Shown here one piece after another: positions 12,203 to 23,855 of a stretch of 64,000 bases of DNA. The notes under the pieces are model-generated. The model did no database searches, had not been told where the DNA came from, and saw only the letters and a list, made by a program, of their open reading frames with translations. Location: contig JAUCEF010000007.1 of assembly GCA_033558025.1 (NCBI GenBank), positions 8,680,001-8,744,000 of the forward strand, in the 5' to 3' direction. How positions within the stretch are numbered: the stretch's first letter is position 1; each line of letters opens with the position of its first letter. Both the position numbers and the translations under genes were made by a program. This DNA is from Phytophthora sp. 'mugwort' (taxonomy: Eukaryota > Oomycota > Peronosporomycetes > Peronosporales > Peronosporaceae).

Positions 12203-13166
12203 AAAGTATCCTAGATGTTATCCTATTGGGTGGCTCTGAAGTCTTAGTACAATATCGGTGGTACTAATCCGTGATGCCATTACCCGTGGCGTCATAGTGA
12301 TGTTGGCTACACCATTACTTGGGTACACCACTCTGAAGAGTACTTGACACTCTTCATGTAACCCCATTCTGAAGAATGACTTAACACTCTTCATGTAACC
12401 CCGTTACATCCCCCCCCAAATAGGTTCGGTTTACCGACCATCCAGGACGAGTGAAAGGAAGTCGCCGCCTTTCACTCTCCAAGTCGAATTACATCGACTT
12501 CGCTGCGGTTGGTTTCCGCAGCTGGCTCATTTCCGTTTGAACCTCAAACACTTCCACGTGCCTTCGTCTTCTCGCCCTCCACGTTGGCCTTAAGCATGAC
12601 CAAGAATCGGTCTGGCAGCGGTGCGAAATCGCCTGCTAAGCCTGTTGCTTCCAAGCTACATGCTAAGAGTTCTAAGTCGTCTGACAAATACTCTGCTTCG
12701 AAGGGATCCACCAAGGTGGCATTCAAGGTGGCGTCCAAGGCACCTGGGCCCCTGTGAGAATCTTAAGCTATTTGTGGACTATGATGAGGGCTCTCCCATA
12801 TCCTGGGGTAACAATGACATCCGGTACTAACTCGTCGAGGGGTCTGGTGGTGACCCGAGTCAGTTCGATTCGCTTGGTTTCGTACCCCGCTGTCCAGCCA
12901 CCTTGGCGACGATGGCGACGAGCCTAAGACCGCTTGAACGTCAGGGGAGGGTAGCTCACCCAACGAGGACGAAGAGAAACCTCGTTCTTCGGCCAAGAAT
13001 TTGACGTTCGATGAGGTAACTGCCCGCGTCAAGGCGGCTAAGGCTGCAGCAACCTCGGAAGTCAGTCGTAAGAGACGAGCGGCTTCCCGATCTCACTCCG
13101 TGAAGAGCTGGGGACCCTCACGTTCACGAACAAGGGCCTCTTCAGCCCTTCTTCGGACGAAGAGGA
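12203..13166 (+). repeat. Gypsy LTR/leader and gag start, left arm of large inverted repeat
   Basis: This arm is repeated in inverted orientation at 17,133-18,098. Where I aligned them by eye over the outer 0.8 kb, the copies differ at only a few positions. The divergence rises near 13,070. The outer part (12,203-12,480) is non-coding and LTR-like, with a repeated phrase TCTGAAGA...ACTCTTCATGTAACCCC. Inside it is a Ser/Lys-rich gag-like start at 12,597 (ATG; Met-Thr-Lys-Asn-Arg-Ser), rich in AKSPAKPVASK. The coding frame shifts within the next 300 bp and later reads SSAKNLTFDEVTARVKAAKAAA. It is the 5' end of a gypsy-type element. Confidence 0.7.
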
Positions 13167-13189
13167 AGAGGGCCAAGTGGGCGGGGAGA

Positions 13190-13826
13190 TCATAAACGAT
13201 CCCGACGTGTAGCAATCGGTACTCGAGGTTGCTCGTCAAAAGGGAGTGTGTGCCCGGCGACCCAGTTACCTGCGAAGAAGTATCCGTCTCCTCGCCGTGG
13301 GGGACCGCCTCACGCTCCCGTGTACTTTCCTCCCCAGGCGTCCCACAGAACGGATACTTATATGAATCAGTTCCAGCCGCCTCGCCTGCCCCTCGGCGGA
13401 CGGTCTTCCTAGGGCGCGTATGCACGCCACCTAGTGGCCAAGCATCGACTATTCCAACAGGACTTGTGTGCTACTAGGTGCGTGCTCCTGGCACCGCACG
13501 ACATCCCACTCATGGCGTTCTCGAGCGGGCGAAAGAAACCAGATCTCCGGTCGGGACTTCGACCTGTCTGGTGCGACCTTCGATAATGCCCTCACACTGT
13601 GGCTTCGTCCGGGAGGCTGAGGCCGTGCTCTGAAGTGGGCAGCTACGCGTTGCTCAGACGGACAAACCGAAGTTCTCCAAAGGGATGTCACGTTGGAGGA
13701 CATCCTCGGCCTCCGTGATCCCCGCATTAAGATTGCCCATGTAAGCAAACAACAGCTCCCTAAAGAACTGCAGAAGCAACCTGTTTATAGCGCTCATAAT
13801 GAGCGCGGGTATTTTTACGACCACAA
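13190..13826 (+). pseudogene. Gypsy gag continuation, degraded
   Basis: Plus-strand frames continue the gag-like sequence with many Pro, Arg and Ser residues (13,229-13,477). They then become interrupted. The frame at 13,693-13,800 (MEDILGLRDPRIKIAHVSK) may be residual coding sequence. No protease or reverse transcriptase follows in this orientation, so the plus-oriented copy ends near the hairpin at 13,827. Confidence 0.4.
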
Positions 13827-13870
13827 TAGGCCTGGCTTTCTTACCCGAACGGGCAAGAAAGCCAGGCCTA
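13827..13870. repeat. Near-perfect 21-bp hairpin
   Basis: TAGGCCTGGCTTTCTTACCC plus G at 13,827-13,847 pairs with 13,850-13,870 across a 2-base loop, with one mismatch. It sits between the plus-oriented gag remnant and the minus-oriented pol of the gypsy structure. It may therefore mark a rearrangement junction. Confidence 0.65.
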
Positions 13871-16300
13871 CTTACGAAGCCGTTGCCATTTCTGTACCCA
13901 GATCGCGATGGTCTTCGGGCTGTCAGCCTGGAACCGTTCAATAGGCTCCCAGGAGCTCTTAGTCTCTGAGTACCCTGCTTCAACTTCTTGTGGAGCTGGC
14001 GCTTCCTGTCAAGGCGCCGCTCCTGGAACACATGCTTTACTTGTAGGGGGTATCCCCAGTACGGTCGAAGAGAGGCGGCGGGGCCCTCGTACGAATACAA
14101 CTATGAGGCCCCCGCGGCCTAGTTCCGACTCAGGACATGGCGAGCCGCCTTCGGCTCCACCTCGAGCCATTGTGAACTCCGCTCCTCGTCGGCGAGTCCT
14201 TGCGCTGGAGATTGCGCTTGGCATCGGTGAGGGCGTGCGTGAAGCCGCGCAGGCCGGGAACTCGGGGATTCTTGGGCCAGTCCATCACAGCTTGAGTCGT
14301 CTGACAAGCGGCTGGTCGGCCCTTGAAGATCGGGTCGACCGTTGGACTACTGACCTGGACGAGGACTTCGAACTTCCGACGTCTGGATGCCCTTGGGTGT
14401 CCATGGACCGTGTCCAGAGGGAGATGCAACTCCTCGGTACCGCCCGCGACCTGTGCCCCAGACGGGAGCAACTCTTGCGTACTGACAGCCCTACCGCTAC
14501 GGCTCATACTCGTCGTATGCAGCCGGGGTTCCTTCGTATGGAGCCCCTTTAGTGGTCTCGCAAAGGCCCTGGGCTTCTGGCCCTGGGCTTTCTCATGCGC
14601 TGAAGACGCAGTCTCAGTTCCAGGAGCTGACCTCGCATCCTCGAGTGGAGCCTGCGGGGCTACCGAGCCTTGCAGATCGTGGTACCGCTTCGGACGGCCC
14701 ACGTAGAATGTCGGGTTGGTCGTCATCAACATAGGCAGGCCAACGGTATATGCCGCACCATGCCTGGCCAGGACCGCGAAGGGTCCAATGAAGCGGTGCT
14801 TCAGCTTGTACCTCTCACCGGAACTTATCGTGGTGAGTGGCAAGTTCCTAGTGTTTAATATGATTATTTCACCCACTTTAAACACGTTTAAGTTTCCTTT
14901 TCCTTGTTTGTCTGAGTACTCCTTTTGTTTGTCCTGTGCCGCTGCCATGGCATCACGGACACGACCCAACTACTGGCAGGCGTCTCTGACCAAGAGCAAG
15001 AAGGCTCCGCACAGACACTGCGTAGAGTGCCCTCAAGCACTTGGTTGACACGCTCCGTCTGAGCATGATCGGCATTGGCCATGTGCAGCCTCATTCCAAG
15101 TAGTTGAAACAGCGCTCGCCGAAACGCAGCGGTAAACCGCGGGTCACGATCCGACACAATTGTCTCCGGCAGACCATGATGGCGGAAAATGCCATCCAGG
15201 AACAGCTTCGCAGCCTGTTCCCCGATCACTGTGTCGTTGACCGGAGCAAGACGCACCATCTTGCTCAGACGGCACAGGAACACCAAGATGCCGGTGTTTC
15301 CGTGGCCGTCGGCTGGAATGCCAAAGATGACGGCCAGATTCATCAACTTCCAGCAGTCCGCTGGAACGGGCAGGCTCTGCAAGCCGAGGCGTGTCTCGCG
15401 GGTTTCACCCGCTGACATGTTCACATGTCTTCGCGTACTGCGCGACCCACTTGTACATCTAGGTCCGCTAAAAGTACTGAGAAACCGATTGAAGGTCTTA
15501 TCGCGGCCCAAGTGACGGCTGGACGGCGCATCATGCGCCTCCTAAAGGATGTCAAACTTGAGCTCCTCGTCGTTTGGTACGACAACCCGTGGGGGGTCAT
15601 GGGGATCCACTCGATTGTAAAGCAGGCTATCATGGTACTCGTGTCGATGGGGCCGGGCTCTCTGACGTGGCGTGAGCCACTCGGCCTTGGCTTTCTTCCC
15701 TGCGGCCAGAAACCGTACCAGAGGTGCCAGGGCTTCGTCGCCCCGATACGCCATGCGTATCGGATCGTATAGATCGGTCATGACACGACTGGTGTACGCC
15801 AGCTCATAGTCCGGCCTGCGTGACAACGCATCGGCACACACGTTGAGCTTGCTAGGCTTGTACTCGACGCGGAAGTTATATTCTGCGAAGAAGGACAGCC
15901 ACTTCACCATTCTTGGGACAAATGGAGCGAATTCGTCGCAGTCCGCAAGGATGTCTGATCGGTGTAGATCACAAAGGGCTTGGAGCCCAGGAGGTGCACA
16001 CGAAACTTAACAAGGGCGTACTTCATGGCAAGCAACCCCTTCTCATGAACGGAGTAGTTCCGTTCGGGAGCCTTGTGCTGTCTGGACTGAAACGAGATCA
16101 CTCGTTCACATCCTACTGCATCGTGCTGCAGCACTGCATACCCGATTGCATATTCGGATGAATCGCAGACGACGCCGTCTCGTCCGGCAGTGCCAGGACA
16201 GGCGCCTTCTGGAGGCTTGCCTTGACATTGTCAAAGGCTTCCTGGTGCTCCCCCCCCAGTGCCAGTCGGTATCCTTCATCAGAAGATCCGACAAGGATCT
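13871..16300 (-). pseudogene. Ty3/gypsy pol (RT end, RNase H, integrase), minus strand
   Basis: Read on the minus strand, 16,294-16,106 carries the end of reverse transcriptase in shifted frames. RNase H follows at 16,134-15,904 (SRQHKAPERNYSVHEKGLLA ... VIYTDQTSLRT) and 15,910-15,542 (EYKPSKLNVCADALSRRPDYEL). Integrase is at 15,511-14,888, with a catalytic-core segment (FRHHGLPETIVSDRDPRF, then ANADHAQTERVNQVLE). The integrase C-terminal domain is at 14,969-14,130 and contains HRFIGPFAVLARHGAAYTVGLP-type GPY/F sequence in a long basic tail. The N-terminal half of reverse transcriptase and the protease are missing, where a pogo copy now lies. Confidence 0.75.
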
Positions 16301-17115
16301 AGCCTGACCCGCGTATACTTCGCTTTACTCATGGCTAAGCCGTGGTTTGGAGCGCTATCCGTCTCTCACGCTCAGGTCGTCTCTGTGTCGAAGGCCCGCA
16401 ATGAGGTTGGTGAAAGCGACCTATCGATGCTGTTCTCGTCACTCATGAAGGTGTGATTGAGCATGAAATTGGTTCCTCGCGCGTCTTCAACATAGTCGAA
16501 ACCGCCATTAATACGACGCGTGAGCACAAGCAGGTGATTTCCACAAAGGGCTCAGCAAACGTGTGGCACAAGAATGCAAAAACAAACTTCCACCTGACTT
16601 TGTTGCGTGCGGTAGTGCTAGTGGATTTGTGGTCCCGCCGCTCTTCATTTTTCCTGGTGAGAACGTCAACGACGCTATTTCCGATACGTATCAGATACCA
16701 GGCAACAGTGTTAATACTACGAAGAAAGCATTTATGACGACCACGCTTTTTGCGCGATGGCTACCATATTTTGCGAAGTCCGTATTCGAAGGCCACTCCT
16801 GCTCGTGATGAACGGTTGCTCCTCCCACATTTCCCTGCCAATTATCGACTTAGCAGACTTTCTTGGAAGTACGCTGGTGTGCCTACCTCCTAACGAAACG
16901 CATCTGCTACAAGCTCTGGAGGTAGCAGTTTTCGCGCCCTTCAAAAACAGCCTCAAGGTACTCGTCGACATATTGCTGATTTGTATCGGAGAGGCAAGTA
17001 TCGACAAGCAGACAGCATTGGGACTAGCCGCCCTGGTGTGGAACAACGATCGAATGAGCACCAACCTCTCTGCTGGGTTTCGTAGTTGCGGGATCTTTCC
17101 GCTCTCACGAGTGAA
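16301..17115 (+). pseudogene. pogo-like (DDE_1) transposase, broken, copy 2
   Basis: The DDE domain runs across three frames. The entry motif near 16,490 reads VFNIVETAINTTREHKQV, then NVWHKNAKTNFHL. Next comes FVVPPLFIFPGENVNDAI near 16,630, LLLVMNGCSSHIS near 16,800 and CLPPNETHLLQALEVAVFAPF near 16,880. The tail reads LVWNNDRMSTNLSAGFRSCGIFP. At all three catalytic positions the expected Asp is changed (Val, Asn and Glu). The copy lies inside the gypsy element between RT and gag and is flanked by gypsy sequence on both sides. The helix-turn-helix part is missing. Confidence 0.72.
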
Positions 17116-17132
17116 CATGCATGCGAAGCTGG

Positions 17133-18098
17133 CCCTCTTCCTCCTCGTCAGAAGAAGGGCTGAAGAGGCCCTTGTTCGTGAACGTGAGGGTCCCATACCA
17201 ATTCGCGGATAGGAGACCTGGAAGCAGCCCACCGCTTACGGCTGACTTCCGAAGTTGCTGCAGCCTTAGCCGCCTTGACGCGGGCAGTTACCTCATCGAA
17301 CGTCAAATTCTTGGCCGAAGAACGAGGTTTCTCTTCGTCCTCGTTGGGTGAGCTACCCTCCCCTGACGTTCAAGCGGTCTTAGGCTCGTCGCCATCGTCG
17401 CCAAGGTGGCTGGACAGCGGGGTACGAAACCAAGCGAATCGAACTGACTCGGGTCACCACCAGACCCCTCGACGAGTTAGTACCGGATGTCATTGTTACC
17501 CCAGGATATGGGAGAGCCCTCATCATAGTCCACAAATAGCTTAAGATTCTCACAGGGGCCCAGGTGCCTTGGACGCCACCTTGAATGCCACCTTGGTGGA
17601 TCCCTTCGAAGCAGAGTATTTGTCAGACGACTTAGAACTCTTAGCATGTAGCTTGGAAGCAACAGGCTTAGCAGGCGATTTCGCACCGCTGCCAGACCGA
17701 TTCTTGGTCATGCTTAAGGCCAACGTGGAGGGCGAGAAGACGAAGGCACGTGGAAGTGTTTGAGGTTCAAACGGAAATGAGCCAGCTGCGGAAACCAACC
17801 GCAGCGAAGTCGATGCAATTCGACTTGGAGAGTGAAAGGCGGCGACTTCCTTTCACTCGTCCTGGATGGTCGGTAAACCGAACCTATTTGGGGGGGGATG
17901 TAACGGGGTTACATGAAGAGTGTTAAGTCATTCTTCAGAATGGGGTTACATGAAGAGTGTCAAGTACTCTTCAGAGTGGTGTACCCAAGTAGTGGTGTAG
18001 CCAACATCACTATGACGCCACGGGTAATGGCATCACGGATTAGTACCACCGATATTGTACTAAGACTTCAGAGCCACCCAATAGGAAACATCTAGGAT
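17133..18098 (-). repeat. Gypsy LTR/leader and gag start, right arm of large inverted repeat
   Basis: This is the inverted counterpart of 12,203-13,166. The gag-like ATG lies at 17,710 on the minus strand, and the short frames translate identically to those of the left arm. Outside the arm the sequence changes abruptly near 18,098 (TATAAAGTATCCTAGATG, minus strand), so this marks the outer limit of homology. The gag end near 17,133 differs from the left arm and runs into the pogo copy. Confidence 0.7.
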
Positions 18099-18495
18099 AC
18101 TTTATAGGTGACTAATAGTTAGTATGCAGACGCATTAAAAGGGGTCACTTATAAATAATTTCAGTATTAAATATACCTAATTTTGGTAACAGTTTCCCAG
18201 ATCAGGGACTTGTGAACTGCCGTTCACTGAGAGTTTGTATACTCTCCGGGAGTTACACTTCCTGTGCGCAAGGTGTTGTGTGCCCTGTCACTTGTAGCGC
18301 AAGGATTGCATGAGTTTCGAATCCACTCGCCCTGCGTCGCCCCGTCCAACAAATGCCTCAAGGCTAGGACGACTACATACCGCAGTTATAGTTGTCGACT
18401 TGAATAACCATGTTGGTTTCGTAAGGCCGAACGTGACAGCTTTTTCTGTCTAGGTTCAGTAGTATTCCCACCAGCCTGTGCGCGACCGCGTTAAC
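18099..18495. other. Region without recognisable gene
   Basis: This is a short stretch between two gypsy blocks. I see no coding sequence. Phrases such as GTGAACTGCCGTTCAC (18,213-18,228) form a small palindrome. It may contain LTR sequence of either neighbour. Confidence 0.4.
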
Positions 18496-21357
18496 GCGTG
18501 GGATGTAGCTGGAGACCACGTAAAATCTTGGCGGAATCGAGGTTGATGATCATCGCGCACCGTTGCAGTCGTTCCGGATGCGAATATTATCCTACCATCG
18601 CAGTCCTCAGCGCTTCGAAATTGCGTCTGCCTTTCAACTTTCGTCGATGGTTACCACGGAAGGATCTATTGTTAGAATATTTGGACATGCGCCGAACCAC
18701 TTTGCCTTCACCATCCACAATGTGTCGTCGCTTACCCGGCCATTCGTGGTTAGATCGATCAGCTCGACCTGGAAACGAATGCGACCAACGTTAGAGATAG
18801 ACCCTAGCGTCATAAACATGATTTATTTGCGTTCCTGATTGGACAAAAGTTTCGTACCCTTCAACCTGTACGGCAAATTCGTATTCTTCTCAATCTCAAA
18901 TTGCGAGAAGTCGATCTTGTCGATCCAGATGAGTGCTTGTAGATGGTGTTGATAGGGGCCTTAGCACGGTGCCACTTTTCATAACAGAATGGGTGGCTGT
19001 ACTAAACACTCTTACCCCGATGATCTCGACACAACGTTCAACCTCGGCTAAGCTTGGACATTTTCGCTGGAGCGTGGACACTTTAGCGTCGCACCTCGTT
19101 AGCATGTCCCTCAATAATATTCGGATAAGCTTTTCTGAGTCCTTTGTCGCCTTTGTCGACGGCAAGAGTATCAACTCTCGTGCAACAGAGGGTCTCGGCT
19201 TCTTTTGCAAATATTAGCATGTTGACTCGGTACAATAGATCTGCCGAAGACTGAGGCGTTGGTTTGTCTATCAGGCATGTCCAGATTCAATTTCGTTTCG
19301 TGTAGTGCCGAACTCGGTCATCTGGATTGCTTGCCAGATCGCGCCTCGCCTTTTTGGTCTTGGGTTTCTGCTTCAGCCGGCCGCGTGGGCACACGAAGAA
19401 ACAGCGATCTGACGGATGTCCTCTCTTACCGCATTCTGACAGATCAGACGCTTCCAACACTCAATATCCGAGTGCTTACGCGATCCGCAGTGCGAACATC
19501 GCATCTGGCCATCTCTGCCGAAACGCGGGCGGTGATCCTGTTGTCGAGTGTCCTCTGGCGCAAGTGCCCAGGATCCGGTACCCTTGGCGGATCCGCTGTT
19601 GCAGGGGCCGGAGACTGATCACTCGCCGCCGCCATGTACGCTGGGCGCAATTCGCCTTCGGATCCTCAAGATCCGGGTCTCCCAGTGTCTCGACGAAGTG
19701 ATCCATGAGCTCGCGACGGGCCCTCGCGTCGCTGTCCTTGATCTTCAGCCTCGCCCGTATGCCTGCAACGTTGAGGCAGTGCAGATACTCCAGCGGCGTC
19801 TCCTCTGCGCGCTTGCGTGTGTGGTAGTATTGTCATGCTACCGAGACTCCCAATCCGCAGTACTGCGTCTGGAAGCTCCTGAGCAAGTCACTCCACTCGT
19901 CCGCGGATCGGCTCAGCTGCCTGTACCAGTTCCTCGCGGGCTGGTAAGGGGATCCGCAAAGGTGAGGCATTTCTTCGTCTGTAGCAGGATCCCTCGTGAA
20001 TGCAGACTTGACTTTGCTGATCCACCCTCGTGCACGCCCTTCGTCATGATCCTTTCCTGTGAATTCTTTCAGATCCGAGATGGCCGATATCTTGACACGT
20101 AGAACCGTCGACGATTCAGTCGGAGCGACTGCTGCCGCTGTCGTGCGTCTCGTGGATCCCATGTCGAGACCATCCGGATCATACTCCCAGTGCTCGGGGT
20201 GGTGATCTTGCGATCCCAACGATTCCATGTCGACGTCTTGCGATCCCGGATCGCGTGAGGACGAAGTCGGTCGTGGAGCACGGGCTTCTTGACGTTCGCT
20301 CAAGAAACTTTCCATAGCCGCTTGAAAGTACGTCTCCAGACCTCTTGCCGGATCCGGGCTTGCAAAGGTCTGGCCGGACGCGGAGCCGGGATTTTATCGT
20401 CCGGAGTGCTCGCAAAACATGACTGCAGCATCGCGGCACCGGCTGGCCCAAGCGGCGGCTCCGATGAGCTGCTGGATCCGACTTCTGACGTAGCCGACGC
20501 GTACTGCGATGATCCTGTGTGGTACCCCTGCGACCTGGTGTACACCGCCTTGGTCTCGGGCGCCGAGACGAATCCCGCCTTGGCCTTGGTTGCCGGGCTG
20601 CGCTCGGTCTTGGTCTCGGGCGCTGCAGTCGCCGATCGCTCGCCCATGAGGGGCTCCAGCAAGTTGAAGAGCGACGCGGCCGAGATCCGGATCGTACCGG
20701 AGTCCAACTGGAACAGGTCGTCAGTGTCGAACGCTCCTGCCGTGAGGCCGGTCTCTTCTAGCATCCTGAGCAGATCCATCGCGGCATCCAGATTGTTCGT
20801 GGTTGACGACGGGGCCAACACAGGTCCGCTGAGGAACCGAGCTGGTTCAGCTGCAGGATCCGCATCGCTAGGTCCTTGCGCAAGAAGTCGTTCAGCTGCG
20901 CACGCCGACTCCAGCTAAGATCGTGACCAGGTAGACTTCAATACAGCACGAACTTCGCTACCCGAGTCTGGTGCCTTGAGTTTCTTCTGTGCGGCCTTCG
21001 TCTTCTTCATAGACGTGGCACTTGAGGCCACTGGGGCGGTGATGGATGAAGGATCATTCTCTCTCGCGAACGATCCTTCGTCCGGCAGGTCCTGACTTGC
21101 GTCAAGACCTGCGGGGGTCCCCGAAGGGACCTGGAGAGAAAAGCGAGGTTTTTCTTCCTGATCCATTGCCCGATCATCCTCTCTTCCGTCGGCAGAGCTC
21201 CTCCCAGGGCTCGCCGATTCGTGGGTCTCTCTTTCAGCGACGGCGTCGGCGAACCAGTCTCCGTCGGCGCTTCATCTCCCGATCCATTGCTCACTTGCGC
21301 ATCATCTTTCTCGCGGTGAAATCCCGCGTCGCCAAGAGATACGGGCACGCGCACCAT
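18496..21357 (-). pseudogene. Ty3/gypsy gag-protease block, second element
   Basis: Minus-strand frames at 21,357-20,915, 20,821-20,300 and 20,315-19,833 read as a gag protein. The last includes ISDLKEFTGKDHDEGRARGW and PARNWYRQLSRSADEWSDLL, a capsid-type retrotransposon gag segment. Downstream 19,706-19,444 is Arg/Cys-rich and may be the nucleocapsid region. At 18,819-18,634 a frame (VGRIRFQVELIDLTTNGRVS ... AKWFGACPNILTIDPS) may be part of the protease region. Stops and frameshifts separate the parts. Reverse transcriptase and integrase are absent. GGATCC is strongly over-represented in this block. Confidence 0.65.
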
Positions 21358-22300
21358 TGTGGTGGAGCGGACCCCTCCGCTGAAATTCAGTAGGATCCCA
21401 ACTCACACGCACTGCACCCAGACACCGACTAACGGAGGGGATACTCCGACGGCCGTGTTGTTGCTGAGTGGTTCATCTTGTGTACCTGGCGGCGGGCTGG
21501 TACTGCTCTCTCGTTTACACGAGATGCGCACGTGGTGGGCCTTGGACGTCTTTGTGGGGACTTGGGAGGGGTGGATCTGCGCGAGTATTTCTGCGCACAG
21601 ATCCGGTGTCGGTTTGGTCTTGAGCTCTTGCGTAGACCTTGTGGATCCGTAATAGGGATACGAGATACGGAGTTGTTCCTTCTTGAGGGTGTCCTTGCTC
21701 CTTATCAGAGTTGTCCTTGTTCCTTTACGATGATTGCCGCCTCCAGTAGCGGGATTTTGGAGGGGGGGGTCGGGGGGGAGAAGCTAAAGGACGAGCGCGA
21801 CCTGGCCAATCTATCCAGGGGCTGCCACGAGTGCAGGAATATCGCCACAGTTAGACTTGGTCTATGTATGGGGCCAATAGAAATCCCCTCTGATTTTATG
21901 CCTTAGCCTATCTACCTTCGGATCCCATCTCAAAACTTATCCTATGGGCTACTTTATAACCCAGGATCCCATTTCTGACCTTCTCCTGGCCAACCGTCTC
22001 CACTCTCCTCAATTTAACTATGGATCTTCTACCAGGTGTGCGCTAAACTGATCGGATACGGTACTTAGGATCTTATCCCACGAGACGGATCCAGGATCCG
22101 TACGATATACCGACCAAGCGTATCGCATGGTCCGGATCCATCACCTTGACGCTGTCATGGCTGCCGCTGGCGACTTGGATCCCCCAGCTGCCGGCCAACC
22201 TCCATCTTACCCGGCTCTGCAATACCACACCTTCAAGACCGTTTGGTGGTACGCTATGCTTCGGGATCACGCAAGAAGTTGCTAACAACACGGCGTGATC
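21358..22300 (-). repeat. Probable leader/LTR of the second gypsy element
   Basis: This is non-coding sequence upstream (minus strand) of the gag start. It continues the GGATCC-rich pattern of the neighbouring gag, with seven or more further GGATCC sites up to 22,177. Its position fits a 5' LTR plus leader. I could not find a second copy in the window, so the LTR boundaries are unknown. Confidence 0.4.
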
Positions 22301-23180
22301 GATTTGGACGCTTCGCTCTCTCTGTGTGGCTCATACCGTGTCCGTAAAGGCCAATATCTTTCCTCGTTCTTCCACTGACAGTGTTGTCCCTCGTGGCATG
22401 TTTTGTGACAGGAATTCGCTTGTGTTTGCGATACTGCCGCCCCAACGAAGCTTATACTGATAAATAATACAAGCCAAGACGTAGAAAGTGTATACAACGC
22501 CGTGAACGAAGTAAATGACGTCTAGGGGCTATACATATCGTCAGTATTTGCGGCATAACAGGGTACTCTTTCGGCGCTTACCTCAGCAGTTCTTGTCCGA
22601 TTCTCTTTAAGGTACCGTGCCAGTTTCGTGCCACTCGTGTTTCAGCCAATTAGAAAATGAAAAAAACTAATTGGTAAACTATTGGTAGAAAGTCTATCGG
22701 CTCTGCCAGCCAGCAAAACCTTTCAAACTGTATTCGATCAAGACACATTTACGGTCGAATCATCCAGTCACCAAAACGAAGGTACCCAAATTCTAGAAGG
22801 CAAAAGCAGCTTCGGCGAAGCCGCGCTTCCACAATGTGATGTGGTTAGTCATGAGTGTTACTGTTTAGATAAAACAATAATACGCTTTTGAATCACATTT
22901 CCAGTTTAAGATTGCTTTGTTTGCTGTTACTTTCTTAATGTCCTTTTTCTATCTACAGTGATACGATATCTCTCTGTATGCGTGGGTCCGCCGGGATGTC
23001 AGGTTTTCGAGATTTCACAACCTCAAACATTATCAGAAGGGGAGCCCGACTCATGGTACTGAGCATACTGGCGGTCAATCAGTTCACCCGGTGGCAGCCG
23101 TCGGTCTCTTTCGCAGTTCTGTGACGGCCACCGAGTGTCTTACTGAAAGTCAGTACACTAGTGATGAGTTAAGTTAATGC
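22301..23180. other. Region without recognisable gene
   Basis: AT-richer sequence with small frames at 22,682-22,891 and elsewhere that match nothing I recognise. A short phrase near 22,610-22,632 (AAGGTAC..AGTTTCGTGCCA) recurs in inverted orientation near 23,619-23,645. This hints at a decayed element of about 1 kb that includes the tRNA-like unit. Confidence 0.4.
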
Positions 23181-23251
23181 TGCTACTGGGGATCGAACCA
23201 CCGACCGCTCGGTTATGAGCCGAGGACTTTACCACTAAGCTATGGCAGCGC
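23181..23251 (-). tRNA. tRNA-Met(CAT)-like sequence with degenerate T stem
   Basis: On the minus strand the unit starts GCTGCCATAGCTTAGTGG and contains a perfect anticodon stem (CTCGG/CCGAG) around the loop CTCATAA, giving anticodon CAT. The D arm pairs as GCTT/AAGT. The acceptor stem (GCTGCCA with TAGCAGC) has one mismatch and the discriminator base is A. The T loop TTCGATC is normal, but only two of five T-stem pairs form. No CCA is encoded, as expected in eukaryotes. Either this is a tRNA pseudogene or SINE head, or an elongator tRNA-Met with a few mutations; I favour a damaged tRNA. Confidence 0.55.
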
Positions 23252-23855
23252 TTCAGATTGGACGATATTTATACACAACTCACATAATATTGGTTCGGAC
23301 ACGCAATAACACATAACTTCTTATATTCGAATTTAGGCTGGTCTTATCGCATTGCATAGGTTTCCAAGCACTCACCATGCAAGCAAGCAAAAGAGAGATT
23401 TGCTCTCTTACAGAAACATAGATCAAATGCGGCAGAAACTGATCCTTCGGTAACATTGGTATGCATCAGTCAAAAGCTTCTAATTGCGTTCTCAAGTAGC
23501 GGGCAGCGCTGTAAATCGGGTTTAGAAGAAGCGGAGATGGCAATTTTTCAGATATGCCCGTATCTCAAAACTAATAAACAAATAAAAGGGTATTTACAAA
23601 CTGTGAAGGGGTTGCCAAAATGGCACGAAACTACTGTACCTTATGAGCACCACATTGTAAAGCGCGCATTTGGCTTTTTTTGATTCGCTAAAAGTTAGCG
23701 TCAAACATAATTATCTACCACTCAGAAGAAGCAACATAGTCGTGGGTTATATTTATCGTTTAATAATTCATAATCATAGGACGTTGTACAGGTTTAGGTT
23801 AAAAAGAATCCTGGAATCCACCAAACAAAATCATAATCAGAGCTGATACAATCAA
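23252..23855. other. Upstream region of SCP1
   Basis: This AT-rich stretch separates the tRNA-like unit from the SCP1 start codon. The frame at 23,456-23,683 matches nothing known to me. The 90 bases before the start (AATCATAATCAGAGC) may include the promoter, but no clear oomycete initiator motif is present. Confidence 0.4.

Noticed and set aside
22607..23645. DNA element bounded by AAGGTAC...GTTTCGTGCCA inverted repeats
   Set aside because: The match is short and interrupted, and no target duplication is visible.
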